Positions 39,774 through 50,112 of a DNA stretch of 64,000 nt are shown piece after piece (within the stretch, counting starts at the first letter, position 1; the number at the start of each line of letters is the position of its first letter). The DNA is from Neurospora tetraspora. Lineage: Eukaryota; Ascomycota; Sordariomycetes; Sordariales; Sordariaceae. The position numbers and the translations under genes were made by a program. The notes below the pieces were generated by a model. It saw only the letters and a list, made by a program, of their open reading frames with translations. It did no database searches and was not told the origin of the DNA. The stretch is from NCBI RefSeq assembly GCF_033439725.1, contig NW_026944390.1, positions 682,001 through 746,000 of the forward strand, in the 5' to 3' direction.

Positions 39774-40571
39774 ATGTCATTCCCAAACCTCCCCCCCAAG
39801 CCTCCCACCAGACAAATCCGCGCCCTCCAAGATCAAGATGGCGCAACAATAACAGTCTACCAAGCCTACCCATCCACCATCGCCACAGCCGCCGTCGCCC
39901 ACCAGCGACTCGATGCTTCCCCAGACTTTCGCACCACTCGTATGACCTGGATCAAGCCCAGCTGGGCCTGGATGCTCTACCGCTCCGGACATTCTTACAA
40001 GGACCCGGGACAGGAGCGCATACTGGCTATCAAGATGAAACGGGAGGATTTTTTGGGGTTATTGGGTAAGGGGGTATTGACTCATGTTACTACTTCTACT
40101 GCTACTGCGAGTCCTCGGTCGGGGTCACGTCAAAAGCAACAGCAGCAGGAGGAAATGACAAGTGATTCCCAAGGAGGAACAAACACGGAGACGGAGAAGA
40201 AGGCGTCCAAAAAGATCAGCAGGGAAAGCAAAAGAAAAGACAGGTTACAGTCACTCAACGTCAAGATCCAATGGGATCCCGAGCGGACGGTGCGGCTGGA
40301 TAGTCTGAACTATCGCAGTATTCAGATTGGGATACCGGCTGGGTTGATCAAAGAGTGGGCGGAAAATATGATTGTGAGCATTGAGGATGTCACAAATAAG
40401 GCGAGGGAGTTGAAGAGGATACTTGATGAGAGACCAGATGTGATTGATGAGGAACTGGCAGAGTTGGGACTGGTTCCAAAGGAGACTGAGTTCGAGGTGC
40501 CAGTTGAGTTGAGAAGTAGATTAGGGATGTCTCATGACGCTCCTGGGTTGGTGACTAGGACTAGTTTCTGA
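39774..40571 (+). CDS. DUF4291 family protein with disordered insert
   Basis: A 265-residue protein in one exon; the ATG at 39774 follows AACCAAAA, a good fungal context. The N-terminal half has the family signature: RQIRALQDQDGATITVYQAY, then RMTWIKPSWAWMLYRSG and GQERILAIKM. The C-terminal half has VKIQWDPERTVRL, NYRSIQIGIP and IEDVTNKARELKRIL. These pieces match my memory of DUF4291, a family found in bacteria and scattered fungi with no established function. Between the halves (about residues 105-155) is a Ser/Thr/Gln/Lys-rich insert that the bacterial proteins lack; it should be a flexible loop. The gene ends 92 bp from the convergent DUF1996 gene, so their 3' untranslated RNAs probably overlap. 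An enzymatic role on nucleotide-like substrates has been suggested by the conserved polar residues only in my inference. Confidence 0.85.
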   Translation: MSFPNLPPKPPTRQIRALQDQDGATITVYQAYPSTIATAAVAHQRLDASPDFRTTRMTWIKPSWAWMLYRSGHSYKDPGQERILAIKMKREDFLGLLGKGVLTHVTTSTATASPRSGSRQKQQQQEEMTSDSQGGTNTETEKKASKKISRESKRKDRLQSLNVKIQWDPERTVRLDSLNYRSIQIGIPAGLIKEWAENMIVSIEDVTNKARELKRILDERPDVIDEELAELGLVPKETEFEVPVELRSRLGMSHDAPGLVTRTSF

Positions 40572-40663
40572 TATAGTCTCTGTTGTACTAGAGACAACAA
40601 GAGAAAGGAACTACTAACAGCACTCCATACGTGACAAGAAGCACTGAACCCAGAAAGCCACTG

Positions 40664-41678
40664 TTAAGCCTCCCACGTCCGTTCCTTCTTCTTCATATGT
40701 CCATGCATCATCTCTAGACTCTTCAGGTAGTCACTTGTCCCATTCTCCGGATCCGCATCCCTAGCCTTGCACTTACTATACTGCTTTCCATTTCCATGAG
40801 CTCCGTCAATCCTCATAAACGTCTGCCCCTTGGCCTTCAACATGTTCTGGGCCGCATCTTCAAACCATCCATTGATGAAGTCGCCATGGAAACAATACCC
40901 ATCGCCAATCTGCAAGCAGGCAGAATTGCGTCAGTTAAACTCAAAAGCACTTCTCAAAAAGACAATAACTCCTCACCTCCCCACAAGCCAACTTAAAAGG
41001 CGGCATCCCCTTCCAACCCCCCGGTATCGCCCTCCTCGTATCATACCTAACACTGAACCTCAAGCTCGGCATCCTCTTCATCTTACCCGGACACCTCCCG
41101 CCATTCTGCGCCGCATACGCATACTCCTCCACCTTATCCGGGTTCACGCAATCCGGGAACCTCAAAATAGCCTGCATATGAGCGCTACAAGTCTGTCTGG
41201 GGAACGCCGCTCTCGGGCGGGAGTTGCGGTCCTCGGGCCCGTTGCCGTCGCACCACCAAGTCAAAGCCGTAACGCGCTCGTCGACGTCGGACTGGGACCG
41301 CGCCGAGGCGTTGCCGGCGACGGCGTGGAAGTTGGCGGGAAATGGGATCTCGGCGTGGTCGATTTGCTCGTAGTAGGTTTTGAAGGTGGCTGGGTAGATC
41401 TCGGTGTAGGTGTTGTTTCCCGAAACGTAGTAGAGCGTGGGCGCCCAGTAGATGGAGAGGTCGTTGGGGTTTTCGCCGGATGAACAGCCCTTTTGTAGTT
41501 GTGCGGTGGTGGGCAGGTCTTTGGTGATGGCGTCGGAGCCGTAGAAGGAGTGCATGTGCGAGATGTACTTGCCGGGGGAGACGATGGGGTCGATGTTCTT
41601 GCGCATGAAGGGTTTGTGCTCGATGTCTGTGAGGGCACTAGCCGTCTCGGCCAGGAGCAGGGCGGAGAGGAGACGCAT
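40664..41678 (-). CDS. Secreted DUF1996 protein
   Basis: Exons on the minus strand are 41678-40977 and 40909-40664, with donor GTGAGG and acceptor TTGCAG, giving 315 residues. A 15-residue signal peptide (MRLLSALLLAETASA) precedes the family opening DPIVSPGKYISHMHSFYGSDAI. The motifs NDLSIYWAPTLYY, TALTWWCDGNGPEDRNSRPR and FPDCVNPDK follow, then CFHGDFINGWF in exon 2. These fit DUF1996, a fungal extracellular family of unknown function that is often fused to WSC domains; no WSC domain or GPI signal is present here. About seven cysteines in the mature part could pair. The start at 41678 is chosen because the signal peptide begins there; the frame is open 31 codons upstream. It is convergent with the DUF4291 gene. 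Confidence 0.88.
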
Positions 41679-42205
41679 TGTGACGGAGGATGGGTGGTGT
41701 CGAAGCTGTTGAGGCAATGAGATAGGAGCGCAAAAGGGGGAGGAAAGGAGTGAGAACACAAAGCTTCTCAAATAGTGTCTGGTGTAACTCGGTACTTGAA
41801 CTGTGGTATATCAGAGATTCATTAATAAACCAAAAACCCGAAACAGTTAATATAAGGATAATACAAGCGGAAGAAATATTTGCACCCATCATGACCCCAA
41901 ATTGTATATACCAAATATGCCAAACTCTAGATCGTTTAAGGTCATTGGCTCCCATGCCAGCCTCTTAATCGGTAGGGTGTACGCCATTTTAAAGTAGACC
42001 AACATTCGCCGTTATATCAAGTACCGAACCATGCGCCTCCGTCTTCATCAGTATCCTTTGTGTACAGCGTCCTCCATGTTACGGAGTGAGACTCTGCTGC
42101 GGATACCGGAGTGCTTCGTGCATCGCGGTGAGAGAGGCTGTCCATTCTCTCCTTTCCATGTCTCGGTTGTTTTCGTTTCTCGTCGCGCTCGCATGCTCGA
42201 GCACT
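41679..42205. other. Intergenic region, DUF1996 promoter and dap1 3' flank
   Basis: About 530 bp between two minus-strand genes. Bases 41800-41960 are AT-rich. It should hold the promoter of the DUF1996 gene and the 3' end of the dap1 transcript. No gene is seen. Confidence 0.5.
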
Positions 42206-42811
42206 CTACTCAGCCTTGTCCTCCTCGCCAGCAGCCACCAGCTTGCCAACAACGAGGTACTTCTCAAGGAACCTTTCTTCCCAGCCCTGGAGCGCTTCCA
42301 GCTGATCCTTGTCAAGATCGCTCAGAGTGTCAAGCGGGCCGTCAAGGTCCTTGGTAAGCATCTCCTCGTCGAAGCTACCGCAGGCGAGACCGCGGGAGGC
42401 GTCACGACCGGCAAAGTTGGCATAGGGACCGCCGGGGCCGTAGAAGTTGCGACCGCGGGTGACATCGAAGACGCGACCACGCACGGCCAGGTAGACGGGC
42501 ATGTCATTCTCGCCGTTGTACGGCAGCAGCGTCCTCGGGGTGAAGGTTCTGAACACGACGGCGGGCTCTTCCTTGGGAATGGTGGCCGGGCTATGGGGCC
42601 TCAGCCAGCTGTAGGCCGTGTAGAGGAGCATGCCGAGGAGGACGAGGTTGAGGGGGGTGACGAAGGACCTGCGCGCGGGAGGGTTATCTCAGTTAGCGCC
42701 ATCAGAAACACCAAAGCAGAAGAAGCTTGCGATTGTCATGGGAATCCCTTACTCGGCACTGCCGGTCTGCTTGGCGGCTTCCTGGGCCATTCTGTTCTCG
42801 ACGTAGTCCAT
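42206..42811 (-). CDS. dap1: Membrane-associated progesterone receptor-like heme protein (Dap1)
   Basis: Exons on the minus strand are 42811-42753 and 42668-42206, joined in frame to 173 residues; donor GTAAGG, branch GCTAAC, acceptor GCGCAG. After a 20-residue start (MDYVENRMAQEAAKQTGSAE) a single membrane helix lies at about 22-43 (FVTPLNLVLLGMLLYTAYSW). A cytochrome b5-like MAPR domain follows (about 65-165): FTPRTLLPYNG, MPVYLAVRGRVFDVTRG, FYGPGGPYANFAGRDASRG. The Tyr residues in FYGPGGPY fit the heme-ligating region of the family. In yeast, Dap1 binds heme and supports the sterol 14-alpha-demethylase Erg11, giving resistance to DNA-alkylating agents and azoles. The same role is likely here, at the endoplasmic reticulum. 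Confidence 0.93.
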
Positions 42812-44268
42812 GACTGTGGAATTGGTTATTTGCGATGTCGGTTCAAGCTGATGTTGGTGTTATTGTCACCACTGTGAGTGTGCGCTGACGGTGGATGAGA
42901 TGATGGAATTTGACGATGACGGGCGCCGGGGGGCAGGGCAGCCAAGGTGGGGCCTGCCGCGGTACCTCTGCGGCCTCTGCCGAACGGCAGTCCCGATGCA
43001 TATTTTATGCAAGACATATGGTTGACATATGATGAAATATTCACACGCGGGGCCTTTCACCGGCCCCTTGCACCCCCGGAGCTAACCCTAATACTAACCT
43101 CTCAAAGTTAATCTAATAAGTATTTCGGTAATTCACGTTTATACTATTACACGTCCGCATTGGGCATATACAAGTGATACCTTTGGGTTGCATAAAAATG
43201 GTCGTGCACGAACCAGTCTGGTGCCCCCGGTCGGGATCGCCATCACCCTCTGGCTCGTGCACGGTGTCGGCACTCGCTTTCCCCCGCACTGAAGAGCTTC
43301 AATCACCCAGACCTCACTGCAATGGAGGGGTGTGCAGGGGGTTCAGAGCTGAATGCCCTCACTTCCTTGTTTGTCCATTCCTCAACCCACGCACACCACG
43401 CTACCCACGCAGCACCTCTGGACCCTCTTGGCGGCGTGGCGTCTGCATGCGTTGTGATGGGCCGCTGAAATCATGCCCTTCTCCTCCGTGGGGTTTTCTG
43501 TCTATAATTAACGCAGAATGGAGTCGTGATTGGAGTCTGTGGAAGTCTCCCCCGGGAGTTGCCGATGATCTGGCAATGTCTGGGTTGTTCTGGTCGATGG
43601 AGATTGATATCATTAACCACTAGTGCCAGGCCGTAGAGGTTCTCCAGGTGAGAGCATTCGAATTACAAACTCCGAGCTTATACCGCGGTTCAGGGGTAGC
43701 TACGAGATCATTATCACCAACAACAATCACAAGCACGTCCGATCTCAAAGATGGGTGTGGAAGGTGCGTCAAAAGAAGCAAAGGCGTAGCACCGCCACAA
43801 GCTACGATCAGAGTCTAGTTCTGGCCTTCTGGGTCCGGCTTGCCCGTCTCCCCACTTGTATCTCCTAGTGAGTATCACCTGCAGTCTGAAGATCGATAAC
43901 GTCACTCGGAGTCCTCAATCACGACGACATGTCTGACATGGTCTTGCCTGGGTTCTCGTACGTTGGTTGCACAGCACCTAAGTGCTCGACCCCAGCTCAG
44001 CTGAGAACTAGAGAGAGACCTTCTCCGCGATTCATCGGACTCATCTCGCCATCTCCACCACTCCTCGTCCTAGTAGATTAGACTGTTTCTCCTCTAGTGT
44101 CACATACTATCAAACACTATATAATCACCTGTACATCTTCCAGTGGCCCCTCGGTTACTCTGTTCCCGCGATCTTCCAAGTCTCATCATCATCATCTTCT
44201 TCTTCTTCTCCTTCTTCATCCTCATCCTCATCCACATCATCCCTTTACTTTAATCCAAATCAGCAAAC
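42812..44268. other. Divergent intergenic region, dap1 and Ddr48-like gene
   Basis: About 1.45 kb between divergent start codons. No gene is supported. Bases 43080-43160 are AT-rich. A TATA box for the right-hand gene is at 44118-44124, a CCCCT stress element-like site at 44147-44151 and a TC-rich tract (TCATCATCATCTTCTTCTTC type) at 44185-44245. Confidence 0.55.
44118..44124 (+). promoter_or_regulatory. TATA box of the Ddr48-like gene
   Basis: TATATAA lies about 150 bp upstream of the ATG at 44269, followed by CCCCT (44147-44151), similar to the stress response element of yeast, and a pyrimidine tract close to the start. This arrangement fits an inducible promoter; no transcript data are available. 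Confidence 0.5.
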
Positions 44269-45460
44269 ATGTCCTACAACAACTACGGCGAGCGTGATAA
44301 CGAGTTCGGCTCCCAGCGTGGTGAGTTCGGCTCCGAGCGCGAGAACGAGAGACGGGGCGAGCGCCGCGAGGACTCCTCCAACTACGGCTCTGAGGACCGT
44401 GAAAACAGGAGGAACGAGTTCGGCTCTTCCAACTATGGCTCCGATGAGAACCGTAGAAACGAGGACCGTCCTCAGTCTTCCTCTTACCAGTCTGGCGACA
44501 ACAGCCGCAACGACTACGAGAAGAAGGAGTCCAGCTACGGCTCTAGCAACAGCTACGGCTCCGAGAGCAGGCGTAACGAGAACGAGTCCTACGGCTCTGA
44601 GGACAACCGCAGAAACGACTATGAGAAGGAGTCTTCCAGCTATGGCTCCGGCAACAAGCGCGATGACGATGAGAGAAAGGAGTCTAGCTATGGCTCTAGC
44701 AACAGCTACGGCTCTGAGAACAAGCGCAACGACAGCTCCAGCAACTCTTATGGCTCCAACAACGACAACAACAACCAGAGCTATAAGAATGATGCCGGCT
44801 ACAAGGGCGACGATGACGACAAGCCTTCCAGCTATGGCTCCAGCGACACCTATGGCTCCGAGAACAAGCAGAGCGGCTACGGCTCCAGCAGCAACAACAA
44901 CAGCTACGGCTCTGACAACAAGCAGAACAACTCTTCTAGCGACGGCGGTCTCCTTGGCAAGCTTAGTGGTATGGCCATCTCTGGCATCAGCGGCCAGAAC
45001 AAGAACAGCAACAGCAACAACAACAACCAGCAGCAGTCCTCCAACAACAACTCCGGCGGTCTCATGAACGCCTTCAACAACATGGCTGGCGGTGGTGCCA
45101 AGGGTGAGCAGAACGAGGATTATCTGGACAAGGGTAAGTTCATCAAAACACTTCCTCCCATTTTTTCCCCTATCCTATCAAACAATAATCTGACCAACTT
45201 TGTTTTCGTCTGCAGGCATCGACTGCGTCCAGGAGAAGTTCCTCAAGCAGGGCCCGCAGGACAACGAGAGTGCCGTCGAGCAGGCCAAGGACAACATGAT
45301 TGCCGACGCCATCCGCAACGGCTACAAGACGGCTACTGGCAACGAGTTCCCTATCAAGGACAAGGACAACAATAACAATAACAACAACAACAACAACAAC
45401 GGTAACAACAACGGTGACAACAACCTCGCCGGCCTCGGCAAGAAGTTTGGTCTCTTCTAA
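44269..45460 (+). CDS. Ddr48-like SYG-repeat stress protein
   Basis: Exons are 44269-45133 and 45216-45460 (donor GTAAGT, acceptor CTGCAG), giving 369 residues. Exon 1 encodes a very hydrophilic, repetitive region in which SYGS occurs about a dozen times, mixed with RRNDYEKKES, NNN and SGNKR blocks. Near its end is a short hydrophobic segment (GLLGKLSGMAISGISG), then N/Q runs. Exon 2 encodes a compact, predicted helical domain (CVQEKFLKQGPQDNESAVEQ...IADAIRNGYKTATGNEFP), a polyasparagine run and GLGKKFGLF at the end. The repeats recall yeast Ddr48, a heat- and DNA-damage-induced protein whose molecular role is poorly known. No signal peptide or membrane helix is convincing. The SYG repeats are prion-like in composition, so condensation is possible but untested. 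Confidence 0.83.
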
Positions 45461-45753
45461 GCAGGCATGGTTTATGGTGGTGGGTTGGGTACTCCTGGAC
45501 GGACCGAGAGTAAAAATTAGATATCTGAGTATCGTCACGAGTTTACGACTTTTTTAAATACCAGAAAAGGGGCCAAAAAAAAGATCTCCTAGTTTCTCAC
45601 ATACTATTACGCAATCTGTCTGTCTCCTTCTTGGTGAACATTGTTTCCATAGGAACTTGTCAGAGTCAAGTCTTGCATCCATTCCCTCCGTAGAGGTATG
45701 TAACCACTCCTCCTCCGTCTCCCCTTCTATTCTTTCCTCCACTTAGGACACAC

Positions 45754-46134
45754 TTACGCACATTTACTACTCACACCATCCCTCCTCTTCGCAGCCGAAG
45801 CCGCCATGGCCATACTCGCCATAAGCTCCGCATTCCTCGCCATCGCCTCAAACCTCGCCACCTCTTTCTCCGTGTAACTCTTGGTCTTAGCGTCCGTCGA
45901 AGTCGCCCGCGCGGCCGAGAAGTCGCGCGTCACGTCGCGGAGCTCGGAGGCGTTGGAACGCCAGGCTGCTGCTGCTGCTGAGGAGGAGGAGCTGGAACTA
46001 GAGTCGGAAGATGTGGGAGAGTTGGAACCGGGGGTGAAGTCAGAAGCGCTTGCAGAGATAGAGGAGTTAGATGAATCGGGGCTGGTGATGTAGATGTATG
46101 GAGCGGAGCCGTGGGCTTTGTGGAGGCGTGGCAT
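45754..46134 (-). CDS. Small Ser/Ala-rich protein of unknown function
   Basis: A 126-residue frame. The ATG at 46134 is preceded in frame by a TAA two codons upstream, so the start is well defined. Residues 1-55 are Ser-rich (SSDSSSSSSSSAAAAA) and the C-terminal half forms a likely helix (KEVARFEAMARNAELMASMAMAASAAKRRDG). No family is recognised. The start lies six bases from a (GAA)23 repeat. It converges with the Ddr48-like gene, 293 bp apart. Third positions are less strictly biased than in neighbours, so this could be a young or spurious gene. Confidence 0.55.
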   Translation of the reverse strand: MPRLHKAHGSAPYIYITSPDSSNSSISASASDFTPGSNSPTSSDSSSSSSSSAAAAAWRSNASELRDVTRDFSAARATSTDAKTKSYTEKEVARFEAMARNAELMASMAMAASAAKRRDGVSSKCA

Positions 46135-46140
46135 TTTTTA

Positions 46141-46209
46141 TTCTTCTTCTTCTTCTTCTTCTTCTTCTTCTTCTTCTTCTTCTTCTTCTTCTTCTTCTTC
46201 TTCTTCTTC
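46141..46209. repeat. (TTC)23 / (GAA)23 microsatellite
   Basis: Sixty-nine bases of uninterrupted TTC, which read GAA on the strand of the small gene that starts at 46134. On that strand the order is (GAA)23, TAAAAA, ATG, so the repeat would lie in the 5' leader or core promoter. Long GAA tracts can form triplex DNA and vary in length between strains. Confidence 0.97.
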
Positions 46210-48136
46210 CAGAGGCGAGGAGAAAAACTAGTTGTGTGGAGTTGAGGAGTGTGGTACGTAGGACTACACTAGATTAGATGGAGAGGGTTGGGGAGAGGTC
46301 AGTTATACTTGTGAGTCTCTAACGGGCGTCATTCACAACCAGAGGCTTGGAAAAGGCCTGTGGAGATCGCACGAGTGGGTGGGTAGTGACCTGTTCTTTG
46401 TGGTATGACGGCAACAATCAACATTTAGTGGCTAGCGGATTGGTGACAATCTTCTTTGTGTGGCTGTTTTTGGGTTGTATGGTTTTCCTTGCCGGGGAAC
46501 GCGGATGTTTTCGCGGATGTTTTCCGAGTTCCCCTCTTTCTTTGTCAGTGATTTCCCGTCACTGTCACTGCCTCCGAGTGATTTCTTGCACCTTGATTGT
46601 GGATGGTGACGCTTGTTGGTGTTGCTGATAGAGTCAGGAACGGGAGGAGCCGTGTCCTTAAATGATCACGCAGTCAAACTGTCGTGTGACTTGGAATGGG
46701 TAAAATATCCAGGCTTCAGAGCCCATCACCAACGTTGACATCGACTTCTCCATGGAAGACACGAGGGGAACGCAAGTCAGTTTCCCACAAAGAGGCCTGA
46801 TGTAGCTTGCTAGATCATCATCATAAGGTCACGATCTTTGTTCCTCATGCACAGTCCACCTAGCCCCTCGGTTTAACTTGCTATGAGCTTCTGGTGAACT
46901 CCCCAAACACACAAAGATAATACCTGTATTCGAAGGTCATTCTATCGTTGTTCGTGGGCGCAGAGATCCCAAAGAGCCGTTATGAGATGTCGTCTAACAT
47001 GCTGGTTCGCCGTGGCGGTCTTCAGGCCTCCTAAATCGTATCAGAGATAAAGCAGGTTGATATGAAGGAACAACATGTTCGATTCCATGCGATGCGGCTC
47101 GTCCGTAAATAGGATCCGGGGTTCCGGATTGAACTCCGTTAATGCTGCGTCGGGACTCGGAAGTCCGGCCGGGGTCCATAAAGGATGCATGGCGATTCTC
47201 TTATAAGGCTGAAAGTGCAGTGGCAAGACGGGGGAAGGTGGGAAACTCCCTGTTTTAAACGGTTCCGCCTCGCTCCAGGACAGGAACAAGACGGGAGCCA
47301 TGTGGGGCTCGGCAGCTGAGGTCCGGGCTTGGATGGAACCAGAACCGCCAGGCTGGTGCCTGCTGAGGTGTCACTGGGGCCATGACGCATAGCGATTAGG
47401 GCCAATCCCTACAGCGGTTTTGCCAGTGTTACAGGCCAAGCCGCAACCGTCAGCCAAACAGCCGGCCCGTCAGTCGGGTCTGGGCTTCCCTTCAACTTTG
47501 GCTCAACAAGAACGCCGGACTGGGCCTTTCCACTTCCTCTCTCTTTCTCTTTTTTTTTTCAGGACTCCGCGCCTCGCCCCTTCTTCCACGCACGCCCCGT
47601 CTCTTCAACGCCGTCACTGCCTGTCGTCGCTCGCTCGCTCACAAATCATTGACAGCAACGCTGCCGATAAAAACACTTTGATCGTTGAAGCCGGAATCAA
47701 CGAAATCGATTTCGACCGCTTTCCCCTAGGTTCTGTCTCGTTCGATAAAAAGTCCCTCGAAGCATCTGCAATCTCCGACGACTACTACTTCCAGCGTACC
47801 GACCGTGACCCGACTGTTCTCTGTTCTGCGGCGGCCTCACTCGAGCGCTCCCTCAGACGCCTTCACTGGTAAACCGGAGCAGTCACGCCCAAATACAGAC
47901 AAGCCCATTTGCAACAAAGGGCTTCGATCTCTATCGTTCAGAGCGACGCACCAAATCAATCGAATCTTGGGGGTCTCGCGTCCTACCCCGCCTTTGACGT
48001 TTTTTCGACCATTTAATTTCCCGGCTTCTGGTTTTCCACTGCAGAAACTTTGAACCCGCAGTTCACCTGGGCCACGACCATTTTCCCATCTCCTCCAGAT
48101 AGTCCAAATACACAGTCCCGTTTAACAACGCCCAAA
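46210..48136. other. Intergenic region and long TFIIB leader
   Basis: No gene is supported. From about 47520 the plus strand is CT-rich (CTCTCTTTCTCTTTTTTTTTTC at about 47538-47561), typical of a fungal transcription start region; this would give TFIIB a leader of about 550 nt. The frame at 47420-47872 lies in that leader and shows no domain. Confidence 0.5.
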
Positions 48137-49183
48137 ATGGCCGATTTCGTCATTCCCAAGCCTCCGCAGCAGGAGAAGTTCAAGGAGAATCTCCAGAATG
48201 TCCTCATGTGCCCGGAGTGCAAGGAAGACCCACCTCACCTCGTCGAAGAGTTCTCGTCAGGAGACATGGTTTGCGGCTCCTGCGGTCTCGTGCTGGGCGA
48301 GCGTATTATCGACACCCGCTCCGAGTGGCGTACTTTCTCCAACGACGACCAGGGCAACGATGACCCCTCTCGTGTTGGTGATGGTCCCAACCAGCTGATC
48401 GATGGTGATCAGCTCCAGACCACTATCGCGTTCGATGGCAAGAACGGCAAGAATCTGTCCCACCTTCAGAACAAGATCACTCAGGACAAGAACTCGAAGC
48501 AGCTCATGCAGGCCTACCGCGATATTCAGGGCTTGACGGACAGCATCAATGCTGGTACCCAGGTGGCAAATGCTGCCAAGCACATCTACAAGCTCGTTGA
48601 GGACAACAAGGCCCTCAAGGGCAAGTCTCAGGAAGCCATCACTGCTGGCTGCATCTTCATTGCATGCCGCCAAACGGGAGTGCCGCGTACGTTCCGTGAG
48701 ATCTACAGCCTGACCAAGGTTTCCAAGAAGGAGATTGGCAGGGTTTTCAAGCAGTTGGAATCCTTCCTCCAGAAGATCGGAGGCGAGGAACATGCAATCA
48801 CGACCAGCATCCCCACCTTCAACCAGCAATACCAGGGCAAGGGATCTACTACCGCTACCGAGCTTTGCGCTCGTTACTGCAGCAACCTTAACTTCCGTAA
48901 CTCGGTTGCGGTCGAGGATGTTGCCCGCCAGCTGGCCGACAAGACCAGCACTATCTCGGAGCTGGCTGGCCGTTCACCCCTTTCCGTCGCCGCTGCCTGT
49001 ATCTACATGGCATCCCACATCAGGAACGAGTCACGTACATCCAAGGAGATTGCGGCAGTGGCGGGTGTCAGCGACGGAACCGTCAAGACAGCTTATCGTC
49101 TGCTCTATAACAAGAAGGACAAGCTGCTTGAGGAGATCTTCCCTGAGGGAGTGCCAAACCTCGACAAGCTTCCTGCGAATTAG
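48137..49183 (+). CDS. sua7: Transcription initiation factor IIB (TFIIB)
   Basis: A 348-residue protein without introns, of standard TFIIB length. The N-terminal zinc ribbon uses CPEC (about 25-28) and CGSC (about 46-49). The B-reader segment GERIIDTRSEWRTFSNDD follows. Two cyclin-like repeats make up the rest: about 115-195 (AYRDIQGLTDSINAG..AGCIFIACRQTGVPRTFREI) and about 225-320 (VAVEDVARQLADKTSTISELAGRSPLSVAAACIYMASH). TFIIB binds TBP and the promoter, recruits RNA polymerase II and helps choose the start site. The ATG at 48137 (CCAAAATGG) has excellent context. The sequence is complete and has no anomaly. Confidence 0.97.
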   Translation: MADFVIPKPPQQEKFKENLQNVLMCPECKEDPPHLVEEFSSGDMVCGSCGLVLGERIIDTRSEWRTFSNDDQGNDDPSRVGDGPNQLIDGDQLQTTIAFDGKNGKNLSHLQNKITQDKNSKQLMQAYRDIQGLTDSINAGTQVANAAKHIYKLVEDNKALKGKSQEAITAGCIFIACRQTGVPRTFREIYSLTKVSKKEIGRVFKQLESFLQKIGGEEHAITTSIPTFNQQYQGKGSTTATELCARYCSNLNFRNSVAVEDVARQLADKTSTISELAGRSPLSVAAACIYMASHIRNESRTSKEIAAVAGVSDGTVKTAYRLLYNKKDKLLEEIFPEGVPNLDKLPAN

Positions 49184-50112
49184 GGACCTCGGGTGCGCGG
49201 GTAGTTTGGATAGAGCGTTGGCTTTTGATTTTCACGGGACAGAATCGCGGCGTGACAGCATTGCGTTTTCTTAAGCTTGACAGGGTGGTCAGCCTCACTA
49301 AGATGACAAGGTAGTCCTACTGAGAACGTGGCGGCTTTTGAACTTGGTTGACAGGCAAAAGGCAACCCACAGGCACGTCCGGATTTTCAGAAGTTTGGGA
49401 GCATCTTGCGTGGTCGGGAGTGAAGCGGATCATCATATACACAAGATAGGGCCAGTGACTGCAGAGGCTGCAGTGTGGCAGGTCGAAGGGGTCCAGGCGT
49501 GTGATCAGAGGTCTTCACTTTGACTATAAGGTGGGCAATGGGCTTAACGTAGTCGGCTTCCACCTAGGCACATTGGAAGGACATTTGCGGTTCTGAAAGT
49601 TGATCTTACTCGAGGCATTGGGGGACTTCTTTAGCTACTCGCTATTTGCTTTAGCAGCGACAGGAACTTGGGAGCAGAATGATAGTTAATACAAGATATC
49701 ATTACTCCACATCTGGCCAACCGTTGAAAACATGAAGTCTAAAACAGGCAGGTTTGTCGAAGATGTCCATGGAAGAGCTGGAATCCAGAACTTCTAAGGG
49801 ATGAAGTGGTTGCAGTGATTAGTTGATGGACACAGTGCCACATAGGACCGTTGCACCAAAAGAATCACAGTGCATATTGCCTATTTACTGTACACGCTAA
49901 GTGGGCCATTGGGCAGTCGCTTGATGCGCAAACCACCACTAGCGCTGACTGCAGCGGCTTCACGTCTCCCGTCTCTCAACCGCGTCTCAGTGATTTTGGC
50001 ATCGTCATCTCCAAACCCCAAACGTAACTCATCGGACCGTCCTACTCTGCGCCGACACTCCAAACCCGATCACAACTTATCATCGAGCACACGATACTTT
50101 GCCGTCGACAAA
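49184..50112. other. Intergenic region, TFIIB to RSC7
   Basis: Holds the TFIIB 3' flank and the RSC7 promoter. No gene, TATA box or notable repeat is seen. Confidence 0.5.
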